DNA of 64,000 nucleotides, taken from contig OZ024851.1 of assembly GCA_964017145.1 (NCBI GenBank), forward strand, positions 3,430,179 to 3,494,178, given 5' to 3'. Below, in pieces: positions 24,581-34,744 of the stretch. The stretch comes from Agrocybe praecox. Its lineage: Eukaryota; Basidiomycota; Agaricomycetes; Agaricales; Agrocybaceae. Numbering within the stretch: the first letter of the stretch is position 1; every line of letters starts with the position of its first letter. The notes under the pieces are model-generated. The model did not search any database and was not told where the DNA came from. It saw only the letters and a program-made list of their open reading frames with translations. The position numbers and the translations under genes were made by a program.

Positions 24581-24689
24581 CAAAAAAAACCGACGCCAGG
24601 TCCTCCTGAGAGCTGATGAACCGTGGGAACAGCAGAGAACAGTTGAATAAATTTCCAGGTCTCAAGAGGACCTGGCGTCGGTTTTTTGT
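24581..24689. repeat. Foldback hairpin inside the 1,252-bp element
   Basis: An A-rich arm containing CCGACGCCAGGTCCTC (near 24590-24605) is followed about 50 nt later by its inverse (near 24665-24680), with one or two mismatches. It may be a nested foldback MITE. The sequence GCTGATGAACCGTGGGAAC occurs just before (near 24436) and within it (near 24612). Confidence 0.7.
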
Positions 24690-24904
24690 TTCGAAATACC
24701 ATTATTACATAATAATATACACTACTCTTTACACCCATTATTTACCTCAATAATACACCCGTTTAATGTATGCATGGCTTACTAAGTTCATGCCGAATAC
24801 CTGGCATGAGTGCCGTGTATATGTAACAAGTGCCGAAAGGCTGATTTAGGGATCATAACGGCCATCGAATGAGCCCGGCAGGGACGGCATGACGAAAAAT
24901 TAAA

Positions 24905-25080
24905 TCACCGGACTTGGTGGATAATAAATGCTGAGTTGGTGGATAATGGATGACACTTGGTGGATAATGCATAAAGTTGGTGGATAATACATAAAGTTGA
25001 TGGATAATGCTAAATTGAAGTGGATAATCGACCCAAGTTGGTGGATAATGCGACCGACTTGGTGGATAATACACCGAAGT
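24905..25080. repeat. Right subterminal GGTGGATAA array
   Basis: Inverse counterpart of the left array: eight or nine units with GGTGGATAAT or near variants at about 20-22 bp spacing. Confidence 0.85.
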
Positions 25081-25899
25081 TGGTTGTCAATCTACATTTA
25101 ATTTTTGTACAATCCGGCACTCATAGCCCTCACAAGCTTGCTCGCTACTTGCTTAATTATCCGTAGAATTTATTCCGCCACGTCAACTACAAGGCATCAG
25201 AGTGGAAAAAACAAACGTTTTGGGAGATACGGGTATATTGTTGAAATTCTGGTTCAATCAGCGGCAGTTTATTCGCTACTGATGTGTGTGAATGCCGTCT
25301 TGGACTTTGGTCCAGATACAACGACAGGATCTATATTTGATTACTACTACCTTTCTCGCCTGACGGACATAGTACCCGTGAGTTATATTCAATGGTCTGA
25401 ATTTTATTTTGTTAAATACTACAACTACTGAACATAACACGGCTCAGATTTTCGCGGCAACATTGATGATTAGAAGATTAGAAGATTCTTCTATAAGCTC
25501 CAATGAACATTCTACCACCAGTTTTAGCTCCAACATTCAATTTTTGGATGGGCGCTCCCGAATCTGTGGACATTGAAATAAACGATATCGCCTTCAAAAG
25601 GAGAAGTAACTCTGAATATGCACTGGACTCTTAATAATTTATAGTATCAATATATACTCTCCGATGTGTCAGGTAAGCTAGACTAGTGTGCCAAGTATAA
25701 ACATACAGTTCAGAGAAGGGACGTATGAGGTAATGTAGTATCTACAATTCAAGCAGCTGGAACCCGCAACATAATTGAATAGACTATGAGCTGGTACAGC
25801 GGATGAATAACCAGTCGAACCCTGTCGATAGAATGAATAAACGTAAGGTACAGCCGCGCAATGTAGACCTGTTATTCTTCGCTGTTTGGAAGCGCACCT

Positions 25900-26860
25900 T
25901 CTGAAAATTCGTCCTTTGTCGCCTTATTTCCTGTTGAAAAAGTCAAAATATTGACATTCTCGTCACCGATCTATGCGATTTACAAGGTGAGCTGACTCGA
26001 GTGCATGTTTATCGTTAATTTTTATTTTTTTCGCTTACCCTGTACTCGCGAGCGATTTCACTGATTGGTTTTCCTTCTCTGGATTGATCGGCATTCCGCT
26101 CCAAGACGATTAGGATTGGAATGTTCGTTCCTCTAATCTTCTCATCTTCCAGTAGGCCCTTTAGCTCGTCACTGGATCCAACTAGACACTCTGGATTGAT
26201 TGAAGAAAACGAATGGACAAAGACTATGCCATCAAAGGATTCGAGTAATGAACGGAATGAACGTCGAGCTGTAGTTCAGAATGATCGAACCATAGGTCAA
26301 TTGATGGACGAGATAAGTGCATGCAGCATGGCGTAATTTGACACGTTATACGATTAAGTCATAAGCTTGCAGGTTCGGAAAGTAGGATACTCACAACCCT
26401 CGTTCGCGCTTGGGATCACAATATCAAATACAGTGTCGTTGATAGTGACATTCTCGATTACAGCTATTTCGATAAAATCTTCAGGAAGCACCTATACTAG
26501 AAATTTACCTGAAATCCCTACCTGGATGTATTGATCCTGTCTTGTCTGCGTACTCCCCGGTTTTTAGAAGGGATGCTAGAGTCTGTAGCAGGTATCAAAG
26601 GGACGGTGTGCGTTTGGTTGATAAGTGAATCTTGACAATGGTAGCGTGCAAAAATACGCAAATTAAGTAAAATCTTACAGTGAGCCTATCAATATCTACG
26701 CCCCAAAGAGCTATCTTCTTCTTAGGGGTCCGCGCTCCCAGAAAGATGTTTGTGACTGCTGAAAGAACATTGGAGACTGGATTTAAGTTGGTCAATAGAT
26801 TGTTATAAGGGTTGGAGTATGCATGGATATTAACGTCAAAGACGTACACATTATGTGGCT
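25900..26860 (-). pseudogene. Degenerate Arf/Sar-like small GTPase
   Basis: Minus-strand exons read in Arf order: a P-loop position as KKKIALWGVDIDRLTV (near 26735-26680), where the expected GxxxxGKT is lost; IAVIENVTINDTVFDIVIP (near 26470-26420) at the switch I/beta-strand region; then SFDGIVFVHSFSSINPECL and DELKGLLEDEKIRGTNIPILIV (near 26240-26115), which match the Arf pattern DGIIFVVDS...ELxxLLEDEELxxxPILV. With the nucleotide-binding Gly-Lys and the DxxG missing, GTP binding is unlikely, so it is a pseudogene or a pseudo-GTPase. Exon boundaries and the start are not settled. Confidence 0.45.
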
Positions 26861-27621
26861 ATGGAAGTGTCTGACGTGGTTATGGTACAGGATGCAAAGT
26901 GCTCTAAGTTAGACCTCTCTTGACACAGCCTCAACTTCCCAATCCGTTTGGGGAGGTAAGCGTGAGAATTTTCATGCCGAGGGACGGCATACTAGGTAGG
27001 CGAGATGGGTATATGATTGGATGGGCTCTCGATCCTACGGCGCCGATTTTAGTCATCCTTATTCACTAGACGAAATGAAAAATCGGAGGTACAAGAGCTC
27101 GGGTATTACCAGATCATTGGAACACATGCAACTCTGAATTTTCCTGTGAAACAAAAGGTATGTATTTACAAAATTTTCAACACATCGTACGAGAGCAGCG
27201 CTATCGTACTCGTGGTGGGTACTTGGCCCATATTTCCCCCCCTATGGAGGTACATAATTTCCCAGATCTCCTGGAAACAGGATTAAGGCAGACTGTGTGA
27301 GATTTGAGAGCTCGTAATCCTTCAGCCGGGCTTGGCGTATGTCGTCGCAAAGAAAAACTGTCAAGACAGAAAGTCGTTCGATGGAGTGGCCAAAACAGAA
27401 TAATTTTGAGAAATGACCTGATTTTAGTCCAAAAAATTCCGCGACATAAAGCTCGCCCAAAATCGCAATAAGGTCCTTATACCTTCATTTCTCAATTCCC
27501 CATTATACGTTGGATTTTTCCTAACCCTCAAAAACACCTTCAGTCTGTATGTGCGATATCTTTTATCACGAGACTCTGCAAATGCTTATTGACTCTAATT
27601 GACTGCGCCTACAGTTCAACC
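26861..27621. other. Intergenic, ERG6 upstream region
   Basis: Upstream of the ERG6 start. Includes a 72-codon minus-strand frame (27242-27460) without resemblance to a known family. Pyrimidine-rich sequence precedes the ERG6 ATG. Confidence 0.4.
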
Positions 27622-28925
27622 ATGTCTTCATCGAGCATTGAGCTAAGTGACGGCAGAGTTCAGCACCATGTCGAAAACTACACCAAATTCTGGAACAAGG
27701 ACTTGAGCAAGGAAACCGAAACCGACAATGACAAGCGTCTGAGCAACTACGCCAATCTCGTTAATGGTTAGTGGATCTTTTCATTTTCTATAGACGCTGT
27801 ACTCACCGTTCAGAAACCTGGTATAGGATACTACGACGGTGCCACTGAGTTGTACGAATACGGCTGGGCTCAATCGTTTCATTTTTCACGCTTCTACAAG
27901 GGAGAAGCTTTCTTAGCTTCGTTGGCCCGACACGAGCACTATCTTTCCGCACAAATGTCTCTGCGCCCTGGCATGCACGTACTCGACGTCGGCTGTGGTG
28001 TCGGCGGTCCCGCTCGTGAAATCGCTCAGTTCACCGACGTCCGCATTGTTGGCTTGAACAACAACGAATTTCAGCTCCAACGGGCGATGAAATATACCAA
28101 ACAGGCGGGCTTGGGGGACCAAGTTACTTTTGTAAAGGGTGACTTCATGAACTTATCTGAACAGTTTGGAGAGGGTTACTTCGATGCCGGTTCGTTTATC
28201 CTCTTCCTCGACAGGGTTGAAAAAGGCCTACCACTGCTGACCACTACCTCATCTCGATAGTGTACGCCATTGAGGCTACGATTCACGCTCCAACCTGGGA
28301 GGGTGTTTATGGCGAGATTTTCAAGGTCTTAAAGCCTGGAGGCGTGGTCAGCATTCGTATTCTATTCTACACACATACCTCGACAAGCTCAAATTTCAAT
28401 GCCAGTTTGGTGTCTATGAATGGTGCATGACCGATGCATGGGATCCTTCGATCCCGGAGCATAAGGAAATCGCTCACCAAATCGAACTCGGGAACGGGAT
28501 TCCTGAGATGCGCCCACCTGGTATAGCGCGCGATGCACTCGAGGCCGTTGGGTTTCGAATAGAACATGAAGAGGATCTGGCTGCTCGACCGGACGCCGTT
28601 CCGTGGTATTACCCATTGGAAGGCGACATTTCAAAGGCTCAAACGTTCTGGGATTACTTCACCGTATGGCGGATGAGTTGGAGTGGAAAGTTGGTGACTC
28701 ACTCTGCGATCCGGCTATTAGAGCTTATCGGGACTGTGCCTAAGGGCACATACGATATCGGCGAATCTCTAAAGGTGGCTAGTCTCTCTCTAGTACGTAG
28801 TGGGCAGTTGAAGGCAAGTTACTCTTTTTGTGTCGTGGAGGACGTCAATTAGCTGACCTATGATTCCTTTTGTGTAGTTGTTCACACCGATGTACCTCTT
28901 CATAAGCAGGAAACCTCAAAACTGA
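27622..28925 (+). CDS. ERG6: Sterol 24-C-methyltransferase
   Basis: Transfers a methyl group from S-adenosylmethionine to C-24 of the sterol side chain in ergosterol synthesis, at the ER or lipid droplets. Five exons (27622-27766, 27827-28189, 28261-28346, 28406-28813, 28878-28925) join in frame to 349 aa, the usual Erg6 length. Seen: [14 protein letters not shown]; the SAM motif [37 protein letters not shown]; the junction giving [28 protein letters not shown]; and the C-terminal sterol-methyltransferase domain ending [14 protein letters not shown]. The start is ATG 27622 ([11 protein letters not shown]); an upstream extension lacks an ATG. Intron 4 (28814-28877) begins with GC in an AAG/GCAAGT context and ends TGTAG, a GC-AG intron. 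No disabling change. Confidence 0.93.
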
Positions 28926-29685
28926 GAATATAGGAGATAATTTGTGTTGACTTCATTACGTATCCCATGTTGATTCCGGGTCCACCTTGAAATTGACACG
29001 ATTTGAATTTTATCAATTGAAGTGTGAAGTTATAAGGGAGTTACGAGTGAATCGATCGCGTTCGGGATATGCACTGCAGTGATTTAGGACCAGGACGGCT
29101 AAGACTGTTCGTCAAAATCTAAAAATGCTTCGAGGTTAATGCACGAGGTCCGAGGACTGACTGTTCCCACAGAGGCGATCTTATCTAATCTTCAAGGTGA
29201 CGTTAGCTTGCTCATCATTTTGACACGACAAACATTACGGAGGTCGCACTCGTTAAGGACGTGACAGCGAAAGAGTCAAGTGCTCAAGTTTCATTGACAT
29301 GAGCTGGACTACCGGAGTCAAAAAATGCAAAGGATAGAACCAGTAGTGGTATCTTGATAGGAATCATATAGACACCAAAATGTCGCCCTACCTAGAATAT
29401 GAATCGAAAATGCAATGCGTTTACCTCGTACCGTAGCAACTTAGCTCCCTGTAGTCGTGTTCGCTAACTCAGGGGATAAAACTCAATACGGTAGCTCTGC
29501 ATGTCATGCGCGGTTAATGTTAAGCAACCTGACTTTGACCTACTCATGATGACTCAAATAGGGAATTTACTTCCTTTAGCGTGTTGAGGGAAGACTAAAA
29601 CACAGCTTTATATTATGATGATTCTTTATTTTGAGTGACGCACACAGTAGGTAGGCAGGTGGGAGTATAAATACTTGACGGACGG
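28926..29685. other. Intergenic with TATA-like box
   Basis: ERG6 3' flank and the upstream region of the disordered-protein gene. GTATAAATAC at about 29665-29674 lies 12 bp before the ATG at 29686, or about 95 bp before the internal ATG near 29781, which may be the real start. Confidence 0.45.
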
Positions 29686-30801
29686 ATGTTGGGGGAAATT
29701 ATAAACACAGCTTTACCTCCAATTGTTTTACGTCTGTTACAATCTCCTCCATCAGCCTTATTCTCTTCTAAGTTTTGCAGAATGAGAATCGTCATGCAGT
29801 CTTCGAGAAGAAGAACTACGTTGTCGGATTATGTCCGAGAGGAAACTGCGCGCCGGCTTCAACGACGTAATAGCAGGCACGCTAGGGTCGTAACCGATGA
29901 TGAGGACGACAGCGAGTGGACTAGTGATTCGAACTCGTGGTTTACAGAAGATAACGAGGTGGAGGAAATGGATAGCAGCATGGTCGACTGGGATCATGCG
30001 AAGCCGGAGGCATTGAAGGAGAAAAATGGATTCAAAGAAAAGAGGAAGAAGCAGAAGAGAATGGCTAGGAAAGACAATTGGGAGGGAAAACGTAAACATA
30101 AACCCAAGGGTGAAGAAGTCAAGGGGACACGAGAACCGTTGACACAACCTGCTCCTGCGACTGGGGCTAACGATGGGAATCAAAGCAATGTTGATGTTCC
30201 GTCTTGGAACACGCCTGGTGTCACAGAGACTCATAGTGCTGAAGAGAAAACATTTTCTCGCGAGGATCAGCACACAGACGTGCCAAAAACTCGCCAAACC
30301 AGTGGTGGTAATAGGAAACCGTCAGGAACTGCTCAGAGCAGAAGAGAGGGTGTCTCACATAAAGATGAATGGAATGGACGAAATGTAAATGCGACTGCGA
30401 CTGCGGGTACCTGGACCGCTATCTATGGTCCACAAGGGTATACACACTACCACAGCGACGGGACGACCACTACAAGCTATTCTATCAATGATAATATTTA
30501 TATGGGAAATGGATGGTCAAATACCTCATCCGGGGATCCCCCAGTGCAACAACAGCATAGAACTGCTGGCGCGGGGTATAGAGGTAACAATAGACCCGAT
30601 CATCATAGTTTTCCTTCGCATAGCATTGAAGTGAATATCAACTCGGGAAATGTCAGCAATACCGTTATTCAAAATGTGAATAACAACAACTCGGGTCGGG
30701 GTGTGTTTAGGAAACGTGGCAATGGTGAGTGGTTGATTACTAGATCTAGTTGGGTTTGTGTCTTACTTTTTGGCGATGTTTACTTAGAAGGTAGCAAGTA
30801 A
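29686..30801 (+). CDS. Disordered charged protein, unknown function
   Basis: 371 codons open from ATG 29686. A later in-frame Met (MRIVMQSSRRR, near 29781) fits the TATA-like box at 29665 better. An acidic DDEDDSEW patch and a Lys-rich stretch (KEKRKKQKRMARK) are followed by Gly/Ser/Asn/Thr-rich sequence with YGPQGYTHYHSDG and, near the end, an Asn-rich GNVSNTVIQNVNNNN segment. A 63-bp in-frame intron (GTGAGT at 30725, TTAG at 30784-30787) is likely; removing it gives a C-terminus RKRGNEGSK with the same stop. No domain recognised. The Asn-rich tail segment resembles beta-arch or amyloid-type motifs found in some fungal proteins; that is only a suggestion. Confidence 0.6.
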   Translation: MLGEIINTALPPIVLRLLQSPPSALFSSKFCRMRIVMQSSRRRTTLSDYVREETARRLQRRNSRHARVVTDDEDDSEWTSDSNSWFTEDNEVEEMDSSMVDWDHAKPEALKEKNGFKEKRKKQKRMARKDNWEGKRKHKPKGEEVKGTREPLTQPAPATGANDGNQSNVDVPSWNTPGVTETHSAEEKTFSREDQHTDVPKTRQTSGGNRKPSGTAQSRREGVSHKDEWNGRNVNATATAGTWTAIYGPQGYTHYHSDGTTTTSYSINDNIYMGNGWSNTSSGDPPVQQQHRTAGAGYRGNNRPDHHSFPSHSIEVNINSGNVSNTVIQNVNNNNSGRGVFRKRGNGEWLITRSSWVCVLLFGDVYLEGSK

Positions 30802-31258
30802 AGGTGATATAAGCTTCGCTCTTGGTCACGTCAGAGTACTGGATATAGATAATCACGATCAATGTAGCCTAGGCAGTGTTTGGATTGTCTTGAGTGGAGT
30901 CTTCTGTATATCTGTTTCTGTCGTTTTACTACCATACGCATTTGGGTCGGAAACTGTAGGATGGAATGGACATTGTCAAATATAAGTTTCATTGGTTTAG
31001 GGTATGATTAAAGAGTGACTACGGCTTATATGCCCGTATATGATGATCTGTCTCTTGATAACGCGAATACATACGGATCATCTTATGATAGGCGCTAAGC
31101 GGGCGCTCAAGCGAACTTCCGAAAAGTGCGGAGGTAATTGGGCGAATTGTAATTGAGTCATATCGGCCTATTTGGTTTGCGGCGGCGAAAGGTATAGGAT
31201 TCACATACGAGCATGGTGTTGCTTGTTTTGAGAGACCGTCGACCCATTCGTACTAGTT
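30802..31258. other. Intergenic, no gene seen
   Basis: Short spacer between the disordered-protein gene and the left target duplication of the 1,900-bp element. The only frame over 60 codons (31019-31204, minus) resembles nothing. Confidence 0.45.
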
Positions 31259-31265
31259 ACTAACT

Positions 31266-33165
31266 CACCAGATATTGTAGGTCTCATATATAAATAACAG
31301 TAACTGCCCTAAAACGTTTGTTCACAAATGACAGTTGTTCCTGAGGTTGGATAAATAATCCATACGCATCCCAGCACAGAAGACTTGAATAAACATTAAT
31401 AAATTTTATCCATGGTTTCCCTTCAATAAATAACGCAGACTTATAATAAGATTATACTCTCACTGGAACAATAAATTCACACGTATTTATTCATCTCCCG
31501 GATTCATAAATTTGCGCGCGTTTATCCATCACTTGGGACAATAAATCTACGTGCATTTATTCATCCCTCGGGACAATAAATCCACAGAATTTTATTCATT
31601 TCCTGGGTCAATAAATCCGCGTGAATTTATCCATCACTTGGGACGATAAATCCATGCCCATTTATTCATGAATCCACGTGCATTTGTTCATCTCTCGGGG
31701 CTTATTTTGGTCATTTCGGACATTTCCGAGACACAGACGCTCGTCTTTCCCTGCGGCGCACGCCACACCCACATCATTTGCCTACCTGTTTCTCCGTATT
31801 TCTGAATCCTTAGCTGAACATTTTCTTGTCTTACTTTATTTTAATTCTCCATGGTAACTGTTAACCTCATATTTCATGTATATAGAACCCTACATAAGCG
31901 CAAGAACAAAATTTAAGCAAATATCAGAGATTCCCAGCGCCAAACTTTGCTTTCCCGTTATTTTACTGCTGCAAGAATGGTTTAAAGCTTTTCATAGATT
32001 AGGCTGGGGTGTAATTACTTTATATTTATTTGATTCTGTCTTTTTTTACTCTTGTATATTTTATAGTCACCATGAGTATCTTGTTTAGACTCTTTAATGG
32101 CCGATGTACTTCACAATATCATTTACTCTTTCTATATTTCATCGAATTAATTTGCACCATAGCTCTCACAATAGTATATGATTTTTTTCAGCCTTGATTA
32201 AGCACCACCTTTTTAAGTTTTATGTGGGCATATTGTGGCCAACCCATGATCATCATTCAAGTCTACCCATGTAAATCATGTTTGAGTATGTACGCATTTG
32301 AGCACCATTCTGACCTTTACTCATTTGTAACCCAATCACCCTGGAAAGTATATCATTTGAAAGGTATAATTTTACTTAACACATAAATGTATTTATTTGG
32401 GTATAATATAATACATACGAACCTCCATTGTTATTTTTCATTTCTAATCTCCCAAGACACATGGCGGTACCGCGGCCCGTCACGTTGAACAAATAAATGG
32501 CGCATATTGCGGCATTTGCCGGGTGGAATGCACATCGGCCGGGCAGGCGCCCATATGGCCATTCCAATTGGGACCTCTATAGTAAGAATTTATATTGGAT
32601 ACGCTTGTAGTGGAAATAAGCCATTTTGTTCATTTGTTGTTTTTTGTTTTCCCAAGCGCCAACAGCCCCAAGCGGAACTCAATCGGACTATGAAATGTAA
32701 GGATGATATGGGAACGGCCGCCGGCATGCACCGCAGACGAGCGTCTTTGATGGGTCTCGGAAATAACCGAAATAACCAAGTGCGTGGATTTATCGACCCA
32801 GGGGATGGATAAACATGCGTAGATTTATTATCCCAAAGAATGGATAAATGGGCATGGATTTATTATACCAACAGATGAATAAACACGCGTGGATTTATCC
32901 TCCCAAGGGATGGATAAATGCCCATCAATTTATTGTAGTGACAGAGTATGTATAAATTTATTATAAGTTGATTATAAGTCTGTGTTATTTATTGAAAGGA
33001 TGCTATAGATAAGTTGTAGTAGTATTTATTCATGATCTAAATGCTCTAGTTCATGGGTCTCTGTGTATGAGTTATTTATTCAACAAGGGTAATTACTGTC
33101 ATTTGTGAACAAACGTTTTAGGGCAGCTACTGAGGGTTTGTATATCATTATAACATCTACGCCTG
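31266..33165 (+). mobile_element. 1,900-bp TIR element, copy 1
   Basis: Begins CACCAGATATTG and ends ATCTACGCCTG. The outer 30 bp of the two ends match only loosely as inverted repeats; the match becomes strong at CTGCCCTAAAACGTTTGTTC, giving TIRs of about 70 bp. Flanked by a perfect 7-bp duplication ACTAACT (31259-31265 and 33166-33172). Inside the TIRs, each arm has tandem units of about 27-30 bp built on ATAAATCCACG...TTTATTCATC. The centre has only short frames (70 and 101 codons) that are kept because the copies are identical, with no transposase motif. Same length as the copy at 43.7 kb, and no difference was found in the stretches compared. Confidence 0.9.
31380..31710. repeat. Left subterminal ATAAATCC array of copy 1
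   Basis: About eight diverged units of ATAAAT(C/T)CACG-N-TTTAT(T/C)CATC separated by CCCGGG/CTTGGGAC-type linkers. The mirrored set lies near 32790-32950. Confidence 0.8.
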
Positions 33166-33229
33166 ACTAACTTCACCAGCCGCCGTTACACTGTCAGGAT
33201 GGTTCTGAATGTGACAGATAATGGAAATA

Positions 33230-33849
33230 AGGTAGGCGTCACCAGGAACCAGCACCCTTATGTAAGCAGGATACCCGGTGGACGACGAGCTCAATAACTA
33301 TCACCACATATTTTAATGCCACTTTTGATTCCGAGGGATCATTCTTACATGGCTTCTGAGCAACTCCTCGGTTTTACTTTCAAAAAATATGTTCTCTAAG
33401 ACAAAATATTAAGACAAAATATTTTTTTGACAAAAACGCCCCAAATGTGCTAAAACGTCGTTTAATAATAAAAGAAATTTTGTTCAAAATTTTTGACCTT
33501 ACATTTTGCCGCTTATGTAATACATCCACGTGACTGATTTATGTTGAAACGTCCATCACATGCTCTGATAAGATCAAGATAAGATGAAGAGAGTCAGCTT
33601 TATTCATCGAACAACGCAAAAAGAATACTTTATAACATTTTTAAATCATGTTTTATAACCTTTAGGAATTTATACAGAGCAAATTTTGCTTCCAAAAAAA
33701 AATCAAAATTTACTCATATTTATTTTGTGCTCAAAATCACGTTGGGACCAACTTTCATTTTTTTAATTTTCGGGAGGGCAGATTTTGCCGCTCTTGGCGC
33801 TTACATAATATGATTACGTAAGGGTGCTGGTTCCTGGTGACGCCTACCT
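33230..33849. mobile_element. 620-bp MITE with TA target duplication (Tc1/mariner-like)
   Basis: The ends are inverted repeats of about 33 bp starting AGGTAGGCGTCACCAGGAAC, with the exact inverse at the right end. TA lies on each side (33228-33229, 33850-33851). The interior is AT-rich without a transposase. TA duplication plus short TIRs suggests the Tc1/mariner group. It starts only 65 bp from the end of the 1,900-bp element. Confidence 0.7.
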
Positions 33850-33851
33850 TA

Positions 33852-34744
33852 TAACTTGCAGTGCGAAGCATGTAAACACAATCATTCTGTTCAATTGTTT
33901 TCATCTGCGCAGTCAAGGTAAGAAATTAGATGGCACGCATTGCTGCGATTATCTGTATTCTTTCGCAGTCTTAGCGATGCATCTCTTTGATCAGTTCATT
34001 TCATGACTCGAACACTGTGTGTGTAGGTCGGAGCAGGCGAAAGCAGAAGGTCAGAAGGGAGTCATCGCGCGAATGAGATAATAGAAACAACGTACGATTA
34101 GATTAGATGCCATAATGATAAAGAATAAGAAGCTGATATGACCGGCAAAACGCGTCCAATGGGGAGACGCGTACATTGTTTGTTGATTCGGGCCGCACCA
34201 CGTTGTCCCACTGCCAAGGCCGTCATGCCCCTCCGTGGCGCCGGTGGGCGTACGATGTGGGGTTAGGGTCAGAAAGGTTCGTGCGAAGTACGTGCTTGCT
34301 TTGCTTACCTTACCTTCGTTCATTGGTTAGTGTCCATTCCCCACTAAACTCCCCGTCCACTCCTCCTCTCGCTTCACATTATAAGCTTGTTGCGCCTGCG
34401 CTGTCTTTTCGGTGGACAATACGATTAGCGACATACGACGACAAAGTTGAGGGTTCCTTGTGAAAAGGCTTCTTGGGGGAAAGAAAGCCACGCCACCTCA
34501 TACATACATACATACGGGCAGACGGACGTATAACACCCAGGATCGCTTACGAGCAAGGCGCTGCTACGAACGACTAGGACGAATAGCGGCATTGTTATCA
34601 CCAAATACTGAACAATCAGAGTCAGAGAGTACTTTCGGACGAAACAAGAGAACAATCAATACTTGTTGCTTTCTTATACATACCTCCTTCCTTTGCCTTT
34701 CTTATTCGCATACCACCACGCACAGGACTCATAACCACTAGTAA
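33852..34744 (+). promoter_or_regulatory. Upstream region of the FHA gene
   Basis: About 900 bp without a gene of its own. The part from about 34305 on is the source of, or sister to, the inverted duplicate at 341-700. It contains tandem CATA units (34501-34513) and pyrimidine-rich tracts just before the ATG. Confidence 0.5.

Larger units (their letters stand above)
23874..25125. mobile_element. 1,252-bp element with ~250-bp TIRs and subterminal repeats
   Basis: The two ends are long inverted repeats beginning TATGAGTGCCGGATTGTAC and reaching about 250 bp inward, to a block containing GCCGTCCCTGCCGGGCTCAT. The element is flanked by a 6-bp target duplication GCCCTC (23868-23873 and 25126-25131). 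Each arm contains a run of roughly 21-bp units built on TTATCCACCAA: about seven in the left arm and eight or nine in the right, likely transposase-binding sites. No transposase frame is present, so it is non-autonomous. It lies inside the coding sequence of a 7TM gene. The superfamily is not clear; a 6-bp duplication is unusual. Confidence 0.85.
23070..25634 (+). pseudogene. Basidiomycete 7TM membrane protein gene split by a transposon
   Basis: A likely start is ATG 23070 (MSSSDSPTVVLQKLYIS). TM segments follow: TLVYLFLIGMN, GIYNGVYIAIMLVY, then in another exon AVLTIGYIFLVAQTSIKWYL, GMRYTLGYVLADGLM and AGVIIVIFIKA. At 23873 the frame stops at a 1,252-bp element and resumes at 25126-25131. 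Removing the element and one copy of the 6-bp duplication restores continuous coding (SVTVAL followed by TSLLATCLIIRRIYS), then FGRYGYIVEILVQSAAVYSLL and, in a last exon, FAATLMIRRLEDSS. This is a common agaric 7TM family of unknown function, different from DUF6533. The last exon may carry a further frame change (stop at 25576 or 25634). Confidence 0.75.

Noticed and set aside
23925..25080. TTATCCACC motifs as bacterial DnaA boxes / replication origin
   Set aside because: The resemblance to TTATCCACA is coincidental in a fungal genome; the repeats lie in transposon arms.
24300..25100. CRISPR-like spacing of the TTATCCACC units
   Set aside because: Units are imperfect and about 21 bp long, spacers are too short and the arrays are mirror images in TIRs; the genome is eukaryotic.
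31876..32088. 70- and 101-codon frames inside the 1,900-bp elements, seen twice
   Set aside because: They are repeated only because the element is repeated; they have no transposase or other domain signature.
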